DNA from: an uncultured Roseicyclus sp.
GTDB lineage: Bacteria; Pseudomonadota; Alphaproteobacteria; Rhodobacterales; Rhodobacteraceae
Direction: 5' to 3'
DNA length: 64,000 bases
Assembly (NCBI GenBank): GCA_947500415.1
Contig: CANMRT010000001.1
Span: 1,452,982-1,516,981 of the forward strand
Positions 9,028 through 18,093 of this stretch are shown here, one piece after another. Made by a program: the position numbers and the translations under genes. A model generated the notes under the pieces. It saw only the letters and a list, made by a program, of their open reading frames with translations, ran no database searches and had not been told where the DNA came from. Within the stretch, counting starts at the first letter, position 1. Each line of letters opens with the position of its first letter.

Positions 9028-9477
9028 ATGAAACAAGACAACGACACCCTTGGGGCGGCGCAACCGCTTGGAACAGGGCCGGGCACAATCCTGATCGTCG
9101 AGGATGAAAGCAACATCCTTGAGGCGCTAACCTTTATCCTGAGCCGTGCGGGTTGGGACGTGCGGGGGCATGGCAAAGGCGATAGTGCCCTTGGCGAAGT
9201 GGCGAGGCTTGGGCCGGATTTGCTGGTGCTGGACGTGATGCTACCGGGCATGTCGGGGTTTGACATCCTGCGAAGCCTGCGCGCCGCGCCTGAGACAAAG
9301 GATTTGCCGGTTGTTATGCTAACAGCGAAGGGGCAATCCCAGGACCGCGATCAGGCGCGTGCGCTTGGGGCGGACGCCTTTCTGACGAAGCCGTTCTCGA
9401 ATGACGAGCTATTGCAGGTAATAACAGAATTGACCCCGAGCATCGCGGCGCGGCGGGCCGTAGCAGGGCAGGGCTGA
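9028..9477 (+). CDS. Single-domain response regulator (receiver only)
   Basis: ILIVEDESNILEAL, LLVLDVMLPGMSGFDILRSLR, MLTAKGQ, TKPFSNDELL; ends shortly after the receiver domain. Confidence 0.92.
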   Translation: MKQDNDTLGAAQPLGTGPGTILIVEDESNILEALTFILSRAGWDVRGHGKGDSALGEVARLGPDLLVLDVMLPGMSGFDILRSLRAAPETKDLPVVMLTAKGQSQDRDQARALGADAFLTKPFSNDELLQVITELTPSIAARRAVAGQG

Positions 9478-9480
9478 GCG

Positions 9481-9759
9481 ATGGCGCGGCACTTGTTTCT
9501 GGAACGACGCAATTACCGCCGCAATCGCCTGCAGGATGCGGCGCGGCTGCTGCCGCTGCTGGGGCTCGTGCTGATTTTTGGGCCGATCTTCATTCGCGGG
9601 GCAGGGGCCGAAGCTGAAAGTCTATCGGTCACGCTGGTCTATTACTTTGGCATCTGGTTGGGGCTGATTGTCCTGTCTGCACTGGTTAGTCGCGCGCTGA
9701 CCGCGATGTCCGGCCCAGACGAGCCCGTTCCCACGCCGCCCGCGTCAGAGGACAGCTGA
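9481..9759 (+). CDS. Small two-TM membrane protein, possible symporter small subunit
   Basis: 92 aa with two hydrophobic segments; 3 bp after response regulator, 1 bp before the symporter-kinase gene. Confidence 0.75.
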   Translation: MARHLFLERRNYRRNRLQDAARLLPLLGLVLIFGPIFIRGAGAEAESLSVTLVYYFGIWLGLIVLSALVSRALTAMSGPDEPVPTPPASEDS

Positions 9760-9760
9760 G

Positions 9761-12442
9761 ATGTTGGGCTTCAACGGTCTTGTTGCGGTCTGTATCGTCT
9801 ATGTTTTGGTCCTGTTCGCGGTGGCGTTCTGGGCCGAACGCTCAGCCAAAGCGGGGCAGGTGCGGTGGCTGAATTCGCCGATCACCTACACGCTATCACT
9901 TTCGATCTACGCAACGGCCTGGACATTCTACGGCGCCGTCGGATCGGCGGCGCGCTCTGGGCTCGAATATCTGACGATCTACCTTGGCCCCACGCTGATT
10001 TTCGTGGGCTGGTTCTGGCTGCTGCGCAAGATGGTGCGGATTGGGCGCGCGCAGCGCGTGACGTCGATTGCGGACATGATTTCAAGCCGTTACGGAAAGT
10101 CGAGCGGGCTGGCCGTGATGGTGACGCTGCTCGCGGTACTGGGAACCACGCCCTACATTGCTCTGCAATTGCAGTCCGTCACCCTGTCGTTTTCCGTTTT
10201 CACCAGTGCGGGTGCTGAAGGAGGGCAGGATACGGTTAATACGGCAGTCTGGATCGCGGCGGGATTGGCTCTGTTTACAATCATTTTCGGCACCCGGTCG
10301 CTCGATCTGAATGAACGCCACCCCGGCCTCGTCAGTGCTATTGCGGCGGAGGCCATTGTGAAACTGGCGGCGATATTGGCGGTGGGGGCTTACGTGGTGT
10401 GGGGCGTGGCCGATGGGCCGGCGGATATGCTGGCGCAGATTGAAGCCTCACCGATTGCAGCAGCGCCCCTGAATGGCGCGCGGTGGATTGGCCTGACAGC
10501 GCTGGCCGGGGCCGCGATCCTGTGCCTGCCACGCATGTTTCAGGTGCTGGTGGTTGAGAATTCCGACGAGCGGCATCTGGCGACGGCAGGGTGGGCCTTT
10601 CCGCTGTACCTGATGCTGATCTCGCTGTTTGTGGTTCCGATTGCCGTGACGGGGATGAGCTTGCCGGGAACGGGCGACAACCCCGATCTCTACGTTCTGA
10701 CCGTGCCCTTGAGCCTTGGTCAGGATGGTTTGGCGCTGCTGGTCTTCCTGGGAGGTTTTTCAGCGGCCACGTCGATGGTGATTGTCGCGGCTTTGGCCCT
10801 TTCGACGATGGTGTCGAACCACATCATCATGCCGCTGTGGCTGCGATCTGCCCACGGGAACAATCCGTTCAGTCGCGATATGCGCTCGGTCGCGCTGACA
10901 GCGCGGCGCGTCTCTATCGCGGCAATCCTGTTTCTGGGATGGGTATACTACCGCTTGTCCGGAGGGACGGCGGCGTTGGCGTCGATTGGCTTGATCTCGT
11001 TTCTGGGCGTGGCGCAAATCCTGCCCGCATTGGTCGGCGGTATCCTGTGGAGGGGGGCGACAAGGATTGGGGCGGCGCTTGGCATCGGCGCAGGCTTCGT
11101 CGTCTGGGCGTGGCTGTTGCTGCTGCCCAACATCGCGGAAAGCGGTGGGCTGATGCCTATCGTGATGGCGGAAGGGCCGTTCGGGATTGGTTGGCTTGCG
11201 CCATCTTCGCCGCTCGGGCTGCAGGCAAGCGACCCGCTTTTGACGGCTATGGTGCTGTCGTTGGGGATCAACACAACGCTGTTCATTCTGGGCTCGCTTT
11301 TCAGCTTTCCCAGCCCGTTGGAGCGGTTGCAGGGTGCGCAATTTGTCAACGTTTTCGACCATTCGCGGGCGGTGCGGGGTTGGACAGGGGCGGCGGGGGC
11401 GGCTGATGATTTGCGGATCATGGCGCAGCGGATCATGGGGGATGAGCGCGCGATTGCGCTGTTCCGCGTGGCGGCGGAGAAGCAGGGATTGGACGGTGGT
11501 TTGCCCGAACCCACGCCGGATTTCCTGGATGAGCTGGAGCGGGAACTTGCGGGCTCGGTTGGGGTAGCGACTGCTCACGCCATGGTGGCGCAGATTACAG
11601 GTGCTGCGAGCGTTTCGGTCCGCGATCTATTGGCGGTGGCCGATGAGACCGCGCAGATCATGGAATATTCGAGCCAGTTGGAGGCGAAATCTGAGGAACT
11701 TGCCCAAACCGCTGGCCGCTTGCGCGATGTGAACGCCAAGCTGACGGAATTGTCGGTGCAGAAAGACGCGTTTCTCAGCCAGATCAGCCATGAATTGCGC
11801 ACGCCGATGACGTCGATCCGGTCATTTTCGGAAATTCTGATGCAAACCGAGACGGTCGATGATGCGGCCCGCGCGCGGTTCAGCCGGATTATCCACGACG
11901 AAAGCCTGCGCCTGACGCGGCTGCTGGATGATTTGCTGGACCTGAGCGTGCTGGAAAGCGGGCATGTGACCCTGAACAACGGTCAGGCCCGGTTGGGCGA
12001 TGTGCTGGACCGCGCGATCAATGCGGCGGGCGCCGAGGCGGGCGGTGGGATCACGATCAGCCGCGACCGAGCGCAGGAGAATGTGACGCTTTGGACGGAT
12101 GCGGATCGGTTGGCGCAGGTGTTCATCAACCTGATCTCCAACGCGCGAAAATACTGCGACGCGGAGGTGCCGGAGCTGGTTATTTCCGTGATTGACCGGG
12201 GGCAAGGAGTGGATGTGGAATTCCGCGACAACGGAAGCGGCATCCCGACCCGGCAGGAAGCGCTGATTTTTGAGAAGTTTGCGCGACTTGAGACGGCGAA
12301 GGGTGCGCCGGGGGCTGGTCTTGGTCTGGCGATTAGCCGTGAGATCATGACCCGGTTGGATGGCGATCTGCGTTATGTGCCGAGGGAGGGTGGGGCCACG
12401 TTCCGCGTGCGTCTTCCGGCCCGCGCGAGCCAGGCGGCTTGA
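9761..12442 (+). CDS. Sodium:solute symporter-histidine kinase fusion (CrbS-like)
   Basis: N-terminal ~500 aa multi-TM PutP/ActP-like; C-terminal H-box SQISHELRTPMTSIRSFSEIL, N-box NLISNARKYCD, GAGLGLAISREIM. Confidence 0.92.
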   Translation: MLGFNGLVAVCIVYVLVLFAVAFWAERSAKAGQVRWLNSPITYTLSLSIYATAWTFYGAVGSAARSGLEYLTIYLGPTLIFVGWFWLLRKMVRIGRAQRVTSIADMISSRYGKSSGLAVMVTLLAVLGTTPYIALQLQSVTLSFSVFTSAGAEGGQDTVNTAVWIAAGLALFTIIFGTRSLDLNERHPGLVSAIAAEAIVKLAAILAVGAYVVWGVADGPADMLAQIEASPIAAAPLNGARWIGLTALAGAAILCLPRMFQVLVVENSDERHLATAGWAFPLYLMLISLFVVPIAVTGMSLPGTGDNPDLYVLTVPLSLGQDGLALLVFLGGFSAATSMVIVAALALSTMVSNHIIMPLWLRSAHGNNPFSRDMRSVALTARRVSIAAILFLGWVYYRLSGGTAALASIGLISFLGVAQILPALVGGILWRGATRIGAALGIGAGFVVWAWLLLLPNIAESGGLMPIVMAEGPFGIGWLAPSSPLGLQASDPLLTAMVLSLGINTTLFILGSLFSFPSPLERLQGAQFVNVFDHSRAVRGWTGAAGAADDLRIMAQRIMGDERAIALFRVAAEKQGLDGGLPEPTPDFLDELERELAGSVGVATAHAMVAQITGAASVSVRDLLAVADETAQIMEYSSQLEAKSEELAQTAGRLRDVNAKLTELSVQKDAFLSQISHELRTPMTSIRSFSEILMQTETVDDAARARFSRIIHDESLRLTRLLDDLLDLSVLESGHVTLNNGQARLGDVLDRAINAAGAEAGGGITISRDRAQENVTLWTDADRLAQVFINLISNARKYCDAEVPELVISVIDRGQGVDVEFRDNGSGIPTRQEALIFEKFARLETAKGAPGAGLGLAISREIMTRLDGDLRYVPREGGATFRVRLPARASQAA

Positions 12443-12546
12443 GGCGGAAAACCGAGGCTCTCGTAAGGGGTTCGTTAACGGCTTTCGTGCAATAGCTTGC
12501 GCGCCCGAGATCCCGTTTCCCTGCGCCAGAAGGCCGCCCTGCACCC

Positions 12547-13716
12547 ATGTCTGAGTCCTCTCCACGTTCCGTTCTGGCCCGCAAGATCGCGGCTCACAAT
12601 GGTGTAGGTGCGCGACCCGATAATCTGGTGCCCGCGCTTGAGGCCGGGTTGACGCGGGCCGTGCGGCGGGCCGGTGCGCCGCTGGACGGATTGGCGGTCA
12701 CCGTCGGAAAGCTCGACATTGCGTTGGAAGCCAGCCTTGATGCGGCGCTTGAGGCTTTGCCGGAGCAGGGCTTGGTGGCCGCGACGGAGGATCACGAAGG
12801 GCGTCGCGGTTTGCTTGCGCTGGAACACTCTCTGGTCGATGCGCTGATTGAGGTGCAGACCACCGGCCGCGTTGAAGAGGTGCAGGGACCGCCTCGCCGC
12901 GTTACGCGCATCGACGAGGCCTTGTGCCGCGATTTCATCGATCTTCTGTTCAGCGCATTTGCCCATGAAACATCCGGGATCACGGGTCGCGATTGGCCGG
13001 ATCGCATGGGCTACGGAAGCCAGCTGAAGGAGCGCAGCCAGATCAACCTGTTGCTGCCCGCGCGCGGCTATCATCTGTTGCAAGTTGAGGTGACGGCGGC
13101 AGGATTGAAAACTGGGAAATTGTTGATCCTGTTGCCTGCCGATCCGGAGTTGGCGCGGCGTACGGCGAAACCAGCGAAGGCAACGCCGCCGCGCCCAGAG
13201 ACGTGGCGCGAAGATGTATTACGCGCGCTCGGTCAGGCCCCTTTGGCGCTGGATGCGGTGTTGATGCGCCTGCACATGCCGCTGTCAAAGGTAGAGGCGT
13301 TGGTGGACGGCGATCTGATCCCCTTCGACCATGCGGACCTGAGCAGCGTCACATTGGAAGGGGACGGGGCCCATGTGCTGGCCCGTGGCAAACTGGGCCA
13401 GATGAGCGGACGCCGCGCGTTGCGGCTGGCTTCGGGCAAGGAGGCGCCCAAGGCAGGAAGGCCGGCACAACAGGCAGTGGCAAAGACGCCGACTATGCCG
13501 AACCCGGAAGCGATGGCAGGTCAGAATGCGTCAGACCCCGCAGGTCTAGCCGATATTCCTGGGCTTGGGGCGGATGTGGCTTCCGGCTCTGCACCTGATA
13601 TGCAGAGCAATCTCGGCTCTGGGGGGATGGCGGGTGACGGCCCACCGATGGATATGGCGTCGGCGCTGCCAGATTTGCCGATGGGCGAATTTGACCCGGA
13701 CGCGCCGATCGCCTGA
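12547..13716 (+). CDS. FliM/FliN (SpoA)-family motor switch-like protein
   Basis: FliM-like middle domain (INLLLPARGYHLLQVEV) and SpoA-like WREDVLRALGQAPLALDAVLMRLHMPLSKVEALVDGDLIPF...LARGKLGQMSGRRALRL. Confidence 0.78.
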   Translation: MSESSPRSVLARKIAAHNGVGARPDNLVPALEAGLTRAVRRAGAPLDGLAVTVGKLDIALEASLDAALEALPEQGLVAATEDHEGRRGLLALEHSLVDALIEVQTTGRVEEVQGPPRRVTRIDEALCRDFIDLLFSAFAHETSGITGRDWPDRMGYGSQLKERSQINLLLPARGYHLLQVEVTAAGLKTGKLLILLPADPELARRTAKPAKATPPRPETWREDVLRALGQAPLALDAVLMRLHMPLSKVEALVDGDLIPFDHADLSSVTLEGDGAHVLARGKLGQMSGRRALRLASGKEAPKAGRPAQQAVAKTPTMPNPEAMAGQNASDPAGLADIPGLGADVASGSAPDMQSNLGSGGMAGDGPPMDMASALPDLPMGEFDPDAPIA

Positions 13717-13920
13717 TCCAAATTGGAACGATTGCGGTGCTGCGGGCAGTGATTGTATCGGCGAATATTCAGCCCAATAGCTCCAAGTGCTGCCATGAAC
13801 CGCACGAGCAGATGGTGGCGGCACGCGCCCCACTTGGCAGTTGCCTTCCCTACCACGTCCGGCCAATCTGCTGCCCGCATGCGTGGGCTAAAACCGCGCC
13901 CCAACAAAGAGTGCGCGCCT

Positions 13921-14685
13921 ATGTCGATTGCTGATTTCCGCTCCAAGGTGCTGGCTGGAACGCCGTTGGCCGGAACCTTCATGAAGACCCCAACGGTCGA
14001 CATGCTTGAAGTGCTGATCCTTTCGGGCCTCGATTTCGTATGTCTCGATTGCGAACATGCGCCCTTTGACCGGGGCGCAATCAGCGCCTGCATGGCCCTG
14101 TCCAGGGCGGCTGACTTTCCGGTGTTGGTTCGCGTGCCATCGTCGGCCCCTGAGAACATCAGCAAAGCCTTGGACGACGGGGCCTGTGGTGTCGTAGTGC
14201 CCCATGTCACCAGCGCCGAAGTCGCGCAACAGGTCGCGCGCGCGTCGCGGTTCGGCCGTGGCGGGCGGGGCTATGCGGGTTCGACACGGTGGTCTGGCTA
14301 CACAACCAGCGCAATGCCGGACCTTTTGGAAAGAAGCGCATCCGAAACACTTGTGATCGCCCAGATTGAAGACCCCGAAGGCGTCGAGGCCGCTGACGCA
14401 ATCGCCGCGACCGACGGCATTGATGCGTTGTTTTTGGGGCCTGCGGACTTATCAGTGGCCTACGGGCATTCACACCAGGAAAGCGATGACCTCTTCGCCG
14501 CGATGGAGAAAACCGGCAAGGCCGCGCAGGCCCACGGCAAGGGATACGTCACCTTCGTGGCCAATGCCGAACGGGCGAGCGCATTGCGCAAATACGGCTT
14601 CTCAATGTTCTTCATCGCGTCGGAGCACACGTGGATCATGCAAGGGGCGCGGGCCCAGGTTGCGGGCATTCGCGCCCTCGATTGA
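13921..14685 (+). CDS. HpcH/HpaI aldolase / citrate lyase family protein
   Basis: GTFMKTPTVDMLEVLILSGLDFVCLDCEHAPFDRG, FLGPADLSVAYG. Confidence 0.92.
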   Translation: MSIADFRSKVLAGTPLAGTFMKTPTVDMLEVLILSGLDFVCLDCEHAPFDRGAISACMALSRAADFPVLVRVPSSAPENISKALDDGACGVVVPHVTSAEVAQQVARASRFGRGGRGYAGSTRWSGYTTSAMPDLLERSASETLVIAQIEDPEGVEAADAIAATDGIDALFLGPADLSVAYGHSHQESDDLFAAMEKTGKAAQAHGKGYVTFVANAERASALRKYGFSMFFIASEHTWIMQGARAQVAGIRALD

Positions 14686-14921
14686 CGCCTGTCTGACTGG
14701 CCGTTTCGCCACAAACCTGCCGCATTTGTCTAAAATCTGCCTCAAACTGGGCGGATTGTTTCCATTCATTCACCCTGCAATGAACGCATCCGCACCGCCT
14801 TTGCGCCCTGTATCACCTGCATAACTCATGTGTGGCGGCACCAAACGACCGCAACGCGTAAAGTATAGTTGAGTTCGGCAAGACAGGATGCGCGTGACGC
14901 ATCCAGTGCAGGAGAAGACCA

Positions 14922-15548
14922 ATGATGAAGATCCGTTTCATCCCCGCAATCATCCTCGGCGCAGCGCTGGCAGTGTCCGGTTGTGTTGGAGGCACAGACG
15001 TGTCGCGCGACCTTGGGTTTGACGCACCGCCCGTGATCCAGAACGTCGCCATCCAGGATTGGGACGTCGTGGCCGTTGAGGTCGAAGTGCCCTATACCTT
15101 GAGCGTTTCCGAGGCCAACACCATCAAGCCGCGCGCTGATATCGTTTGGCGCGAAGACCCATATGGCGACCGCCATCAACAGGTCGATGCCCTGATGACC
15201 GAGGCGCTTGAGCCCGTCTTTGAAAGCGTCACCGGCGCGATCCCGGTCGTTGTCACCCTCGACGTGACGCGGTTCCATGCCCAGACCCAGCGCGTGCGCT
15301 ACTCGAACCTGCCCTCGGAGCAGGAAATCGAATTCGTATTGACCGTCCGCCACGCTGAAACTGGTCAGATCCTGTCCGGACCGCGCGACATGGACCTGAC
15401 CTTCCCGGCCCTTGGTGGCCAGGATGCCGTTGCTGCAGATGCCCGTGGCGAGACGCAGCGCGTCCGGATCACGCAGCGCTTGCAGAATTGGGTGATCGAA
15501 GACTTCATCGGCCCGGCGCAGGACCTGTTGCTGGCCGAAGCAGGCTAA
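14922..15548 (+). CDS. Lipoprotein, DUF6778-like
   Basis: Lipobox signal (FIPAIILGAALAVSGCVGG). Confidence 0.75.
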   Translation: MMKIRFIPAIILGAALAVSGCVGGTDVSRDLGFDAPPVIQNVAIQDWDVVAVEVEVPYTLSVSEANTIKPRADIVWREDPYGDRHQQVDALMTEALEPVFESVTGAIPVVVTLDVTRFHAQTQRVRYSNLPSEQEIEFVLTVRHAETGQILSGPRDMDLTFPALGGQDAVAADARGETQRVRITQRLQNWVIEDFIGPAQDLLLAEAG

Positions 15549-15578
15549 GCCTTCCCCCCCATTGAAGAACCCGGTAGA

Positions 15579-15605
15579 GGGGGCGCCATGACAGCGCCCC
15601 CTTTT
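15579..15605 (+). terminator. Terminator-like hairpin overlapping the rlmI start codon
   Basis: GGGGGCGC-CATGACA-GCGCCCCC-TTTT; perfect 8-bp stem; ATG (15588-15590) in the loop. Confidence 0.65.
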
Positions 15606-16784
15606 CCCGTTTTGCGCCTGAAACCAAAGGCCGACGCCCGCCGTATCCGTTTTGGCCATCCTTGGGCTTGGGCCGATGACCTCGTGCTTGATCGGCGCTC
15701 AAAGGCCATTCCCGCTGGCGCTTTGGCGGTTTTGCAGGACGCAGATCGCGCGCCGATTGGGCTGGGCGTGGCAACGGTTGAGGCGCGCATCGGGTTACGT
15801 GTGCTGGATCGTAACCCGGACGCGGTGATTGATCGGGATTGGTTGGCTGAAAAGGTGACGCGTGCGCTGACCTTGCGCGAGGCACTTTATGACGCGCACT
15901 TCTATCGCATGATCCATGCCGAGGGTGACGGCCTTCCGGGACTGATCGTCGACCGCTTCGGCGATACGCTGGTTGTGCAACCCAACGCGATCTGGCTGGA
16001 GGAACGGCTGGACGATCTTGTTGCGGTGCTGAGCGATGCCACCGGCTGCTCCAACATCCTGAAAAACGGAACGTCGCGCGCGCGCGCTGCTGAGGGCCTG
16101 CCGGAGGAGATGGTCGTTTTGGCCGGTGATGCGCCCGAAGGCCCGATTGAGGTGCCGATGAACGGGGCCACCTACATGGCGGACGTCATGGGCGGCCAGA
16201 AAACGGGGCTCTTCTACGATCAACGCCCGAACCATGCTTTCGCGGCGCGGCTGGCCGAAGGTGCGCGCGTTCTGGATGTTTTCAGCCACGTGGGGGGCTT
16301 CGCGTTGGCAGGTCTTGCAGCGGGCGCAAAATCGGCACTTGCTGTCGATGCCTCCGCGCCCGCATTGGCATTGGCCGACGCCGGTGCAGAGGCGATGGGT
16401 GCGAGCGACCGCTTCACGACACGCGCGGGTGACGCCTTCGCGGTGATGGAGGCGCTGGCCGGGGAAGGCGCCCAATTCGAGCTGGTCATCGCCGACCCAC
16501 CGGCCTTCGCGCCGTCCAAACCCGCGCTCGAAAAGGGCCTGCGTGCCTATGAACGTGTGGCCCGACTGGCCGCGCCTTTGGTGGCCGAGGGCGGAACTCT
16601 GATCCTGTGTTCCTGTTCCCACGCAGCCAGCCTCGACAAGTTCCGCGCGTCTTGTCTGCGGGGCATTGGCCGCGCAGGACGTGAGGCGCGCGTGATCCAC
16701 ACAGGCTTTGCCGGGCCGGACCACCCGGTGCACCCAAGCCTGAGTGAGACCGGCTACCTCAAGGCCATCGCGTTCCGCCTATGA
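15588..16784 (+). CDS. rlmI: Class I SAM-dependent rRNA methyltransferase (RlmI-like)
   Basis: N-terminal PUA-like PVLRLKP...GHPWAWADD, GLFYDQRPNH, VLDVFSHVGGFALAGLA, VIADPPAFAPSK. Confidence 0.92.
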   Translation: MTAPPFPVLRLKPKADARRIRFGHPWAWADDLVLDRRSKAIPAGALAVLQDADRAPIGLGVATVEARIGLRVLDRNPDAVIDRDWLAEKVTRALTLREALYDAHFYRMIHAEGDGLPGLIVDRFGDTLVVQPNAIWLEERLDDLVAVLSDATGCSNILKNGTSRARAAEGLPEEMVVLAGDAPEGPIEVPMNGATYMADVMGGQKTGLFYDQRPNHAFAARLAEGARVLDVFSHVGGFALAGLAAGAKSALAVDASAPALALADAGAEAMGASDRFTTRAGDAFAVMEALAGEGAQFELVIADPPAFAPSKPALEKGLRAYERVARLAAPLVAEGGTLILCSCSHAASLDKFRASCLRGIGRAGREARVIHTGFAGPDHPVHPSLSETGYLKAIAFRL

Positions 16785-17320
16785 TCGCGGTGCTTGACGC
16801 CAATGTCCTTTACCCGACGGTGCTGCGTGAAGTGCTGTTGGGCTGTGCGGGGCGGGGCCTCTTCCAGCCGATCTGGTCAGACCGCCTGCTTGAAGAATGG
16901 CGCCGCGCCGCTGATCGCAACGGGGGTGCGGCGGACGCCCAGATCGCCGCTGCTGAAGCTGCGCGCGCGAACCGCCGCTTTCCGGAGGCGCTGGTGTCAC
17001 CCGGCGATGAGGCGCCCCTTTGGCTGCCCGATCCTGCCGACATCCACGTCCTTGCCACCGCTATCGCTGCGCGTGCGGAAACCATCATCACCATGAACCT
17101 GCGCGATTTTCCGGCGCGAGAATTGTCAGGCCACGGGGTTGTGGCACGGCATCCGGACGCTGTTTTGATGGATCTTTGGCTGGAGCATGCAGATTCGGTG
17201 GAGGTCGTCGTGCGCGGCGTGCATGCGGAGGCGGAGCGGCTATCGGGCGAGGCGCTTGCCCTTCGGGCGCTGATGAAACGGGCGCGGTTGCCACGGTTGG
17301 GAAAGGCGCTTTCGCGCTGA
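16781..17320 (+). CDS. PIN-domain protein
   Basis: VLDANVLYPTVLREVLLG, LPDPADIHVLATAIAARAETIITMNLRDFP; ATGA overlap with rlmI. Confidence 0.85.
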   Translation: MIAVLDANVLYPTVLREVLLGCAGRGLFQPIWSDRLLEEWRRAADRNGGAADAQIAAAEAARANRRFPEALVSPGDEAPLWLPDPADIHVLATAIAARAETIITMNLRDFPARELSGHGVVARHPDAVLMDLWLEHADSVEVVVRGVHAEAERLSGEALALRALMKRARLPRLGKALSR

Positions 17321-17354
17321 TCGCTCCTCGAGCCTTCCGGCTCTCCTCGCAGCT

Positions 17355-18053
17355 TTATTGAGGTTGATCGCTTGTGCGCCACCGCGCTTCCAGCGCTTCG
17401 ATGGCCGAAATCCGTTCTGCCGTTTTCGGATGGCTCATCAACCAAGCTGGCGCGCCGCCGCCTTTGAGGCCGACCAACCCTTCCAGCTTCTCGAACAACG
17501 ACTTCTGCGGTGCGGTCCCAACGCCTGCTGAGACAAGCAAGGCCGAGGCATAGGCGTCGGCCTCATATTCATCCTGCCGCGACAAGCGCGCTGCAAGAAG
17601 CGAGGCGACAAGGCCTGCGATCCATGGACCAATTCCGGGAATGAACCGGCCAAGCACCCCCGCCAGCACCGCGCGGATGGCATTTTGGCCCGAGAAATCG
17701 ATCATGCGGCGCCGCGAATGGCCCAAGGCCACATGGCCCAATTCATGGGCGATTACGCTGGCCAATTCCTCGGCGCTGACTTCGCCCGCCTGATAGCGAT
17801 TGTAGAAGCCGCGCGTGATGAAGATACGCCCGTCCGGAGCCGCGAGCCCGTTCACAGCGTCCACCTCGTATAGGTTCACGCGGATACGTTCGACATCCAG
17901 CACTTCGGCGAATTTGTCGGTGATCCGTTTCAGGCGCGCATCGGCCAGTTCGGTCGAGCGCTGGTCCAGCTCGCGCTTGGTGCGCCAGGACGAGAACAGA
18001 TACATCACCAGGCCATAGCCCACGGCCAAAAGGATCGGAGTCAGTTTCAACAT
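17355..18053 (-). CDS. M48 family metalloprotease
   Basis: HELGHVALGH zinc motif; N-terminal TM. Confidence 0.92.
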   Translation of the reverse strand: MLKLTPILLAVGYGLVMYLFSSWRTKRELDQRSTELADARLKRITDKFAEVLDVERIRVNLYEVDAVNGLAAPDGRIFITRGFYNRYQAGEVSAEELASVIAHELGHVALGHSRRRMIDFSGQNAIRAVLAGVLGRFIPGIGPWIAGLVASLLAARLSRQDEYEADAYASALLVSAGVGTAPQKSLFEKLEGLVGLKGGGAPAWLMSHPKTAERISAIEALEARWRTSDQPQ

Positions 18054-18093
18054 GGCACTGATATGGGGCGCGGGAGGGGCTTCGGCAATGCGG

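Noticed and set aside
7616-9088. 490-aa minus-strand ORF antisense to the XRE regulator
   Set aside because: Low-complexity Pro/Arg/Ser-rich shadow of a high-GC coding frame; the plus-strand protein has clear domains.
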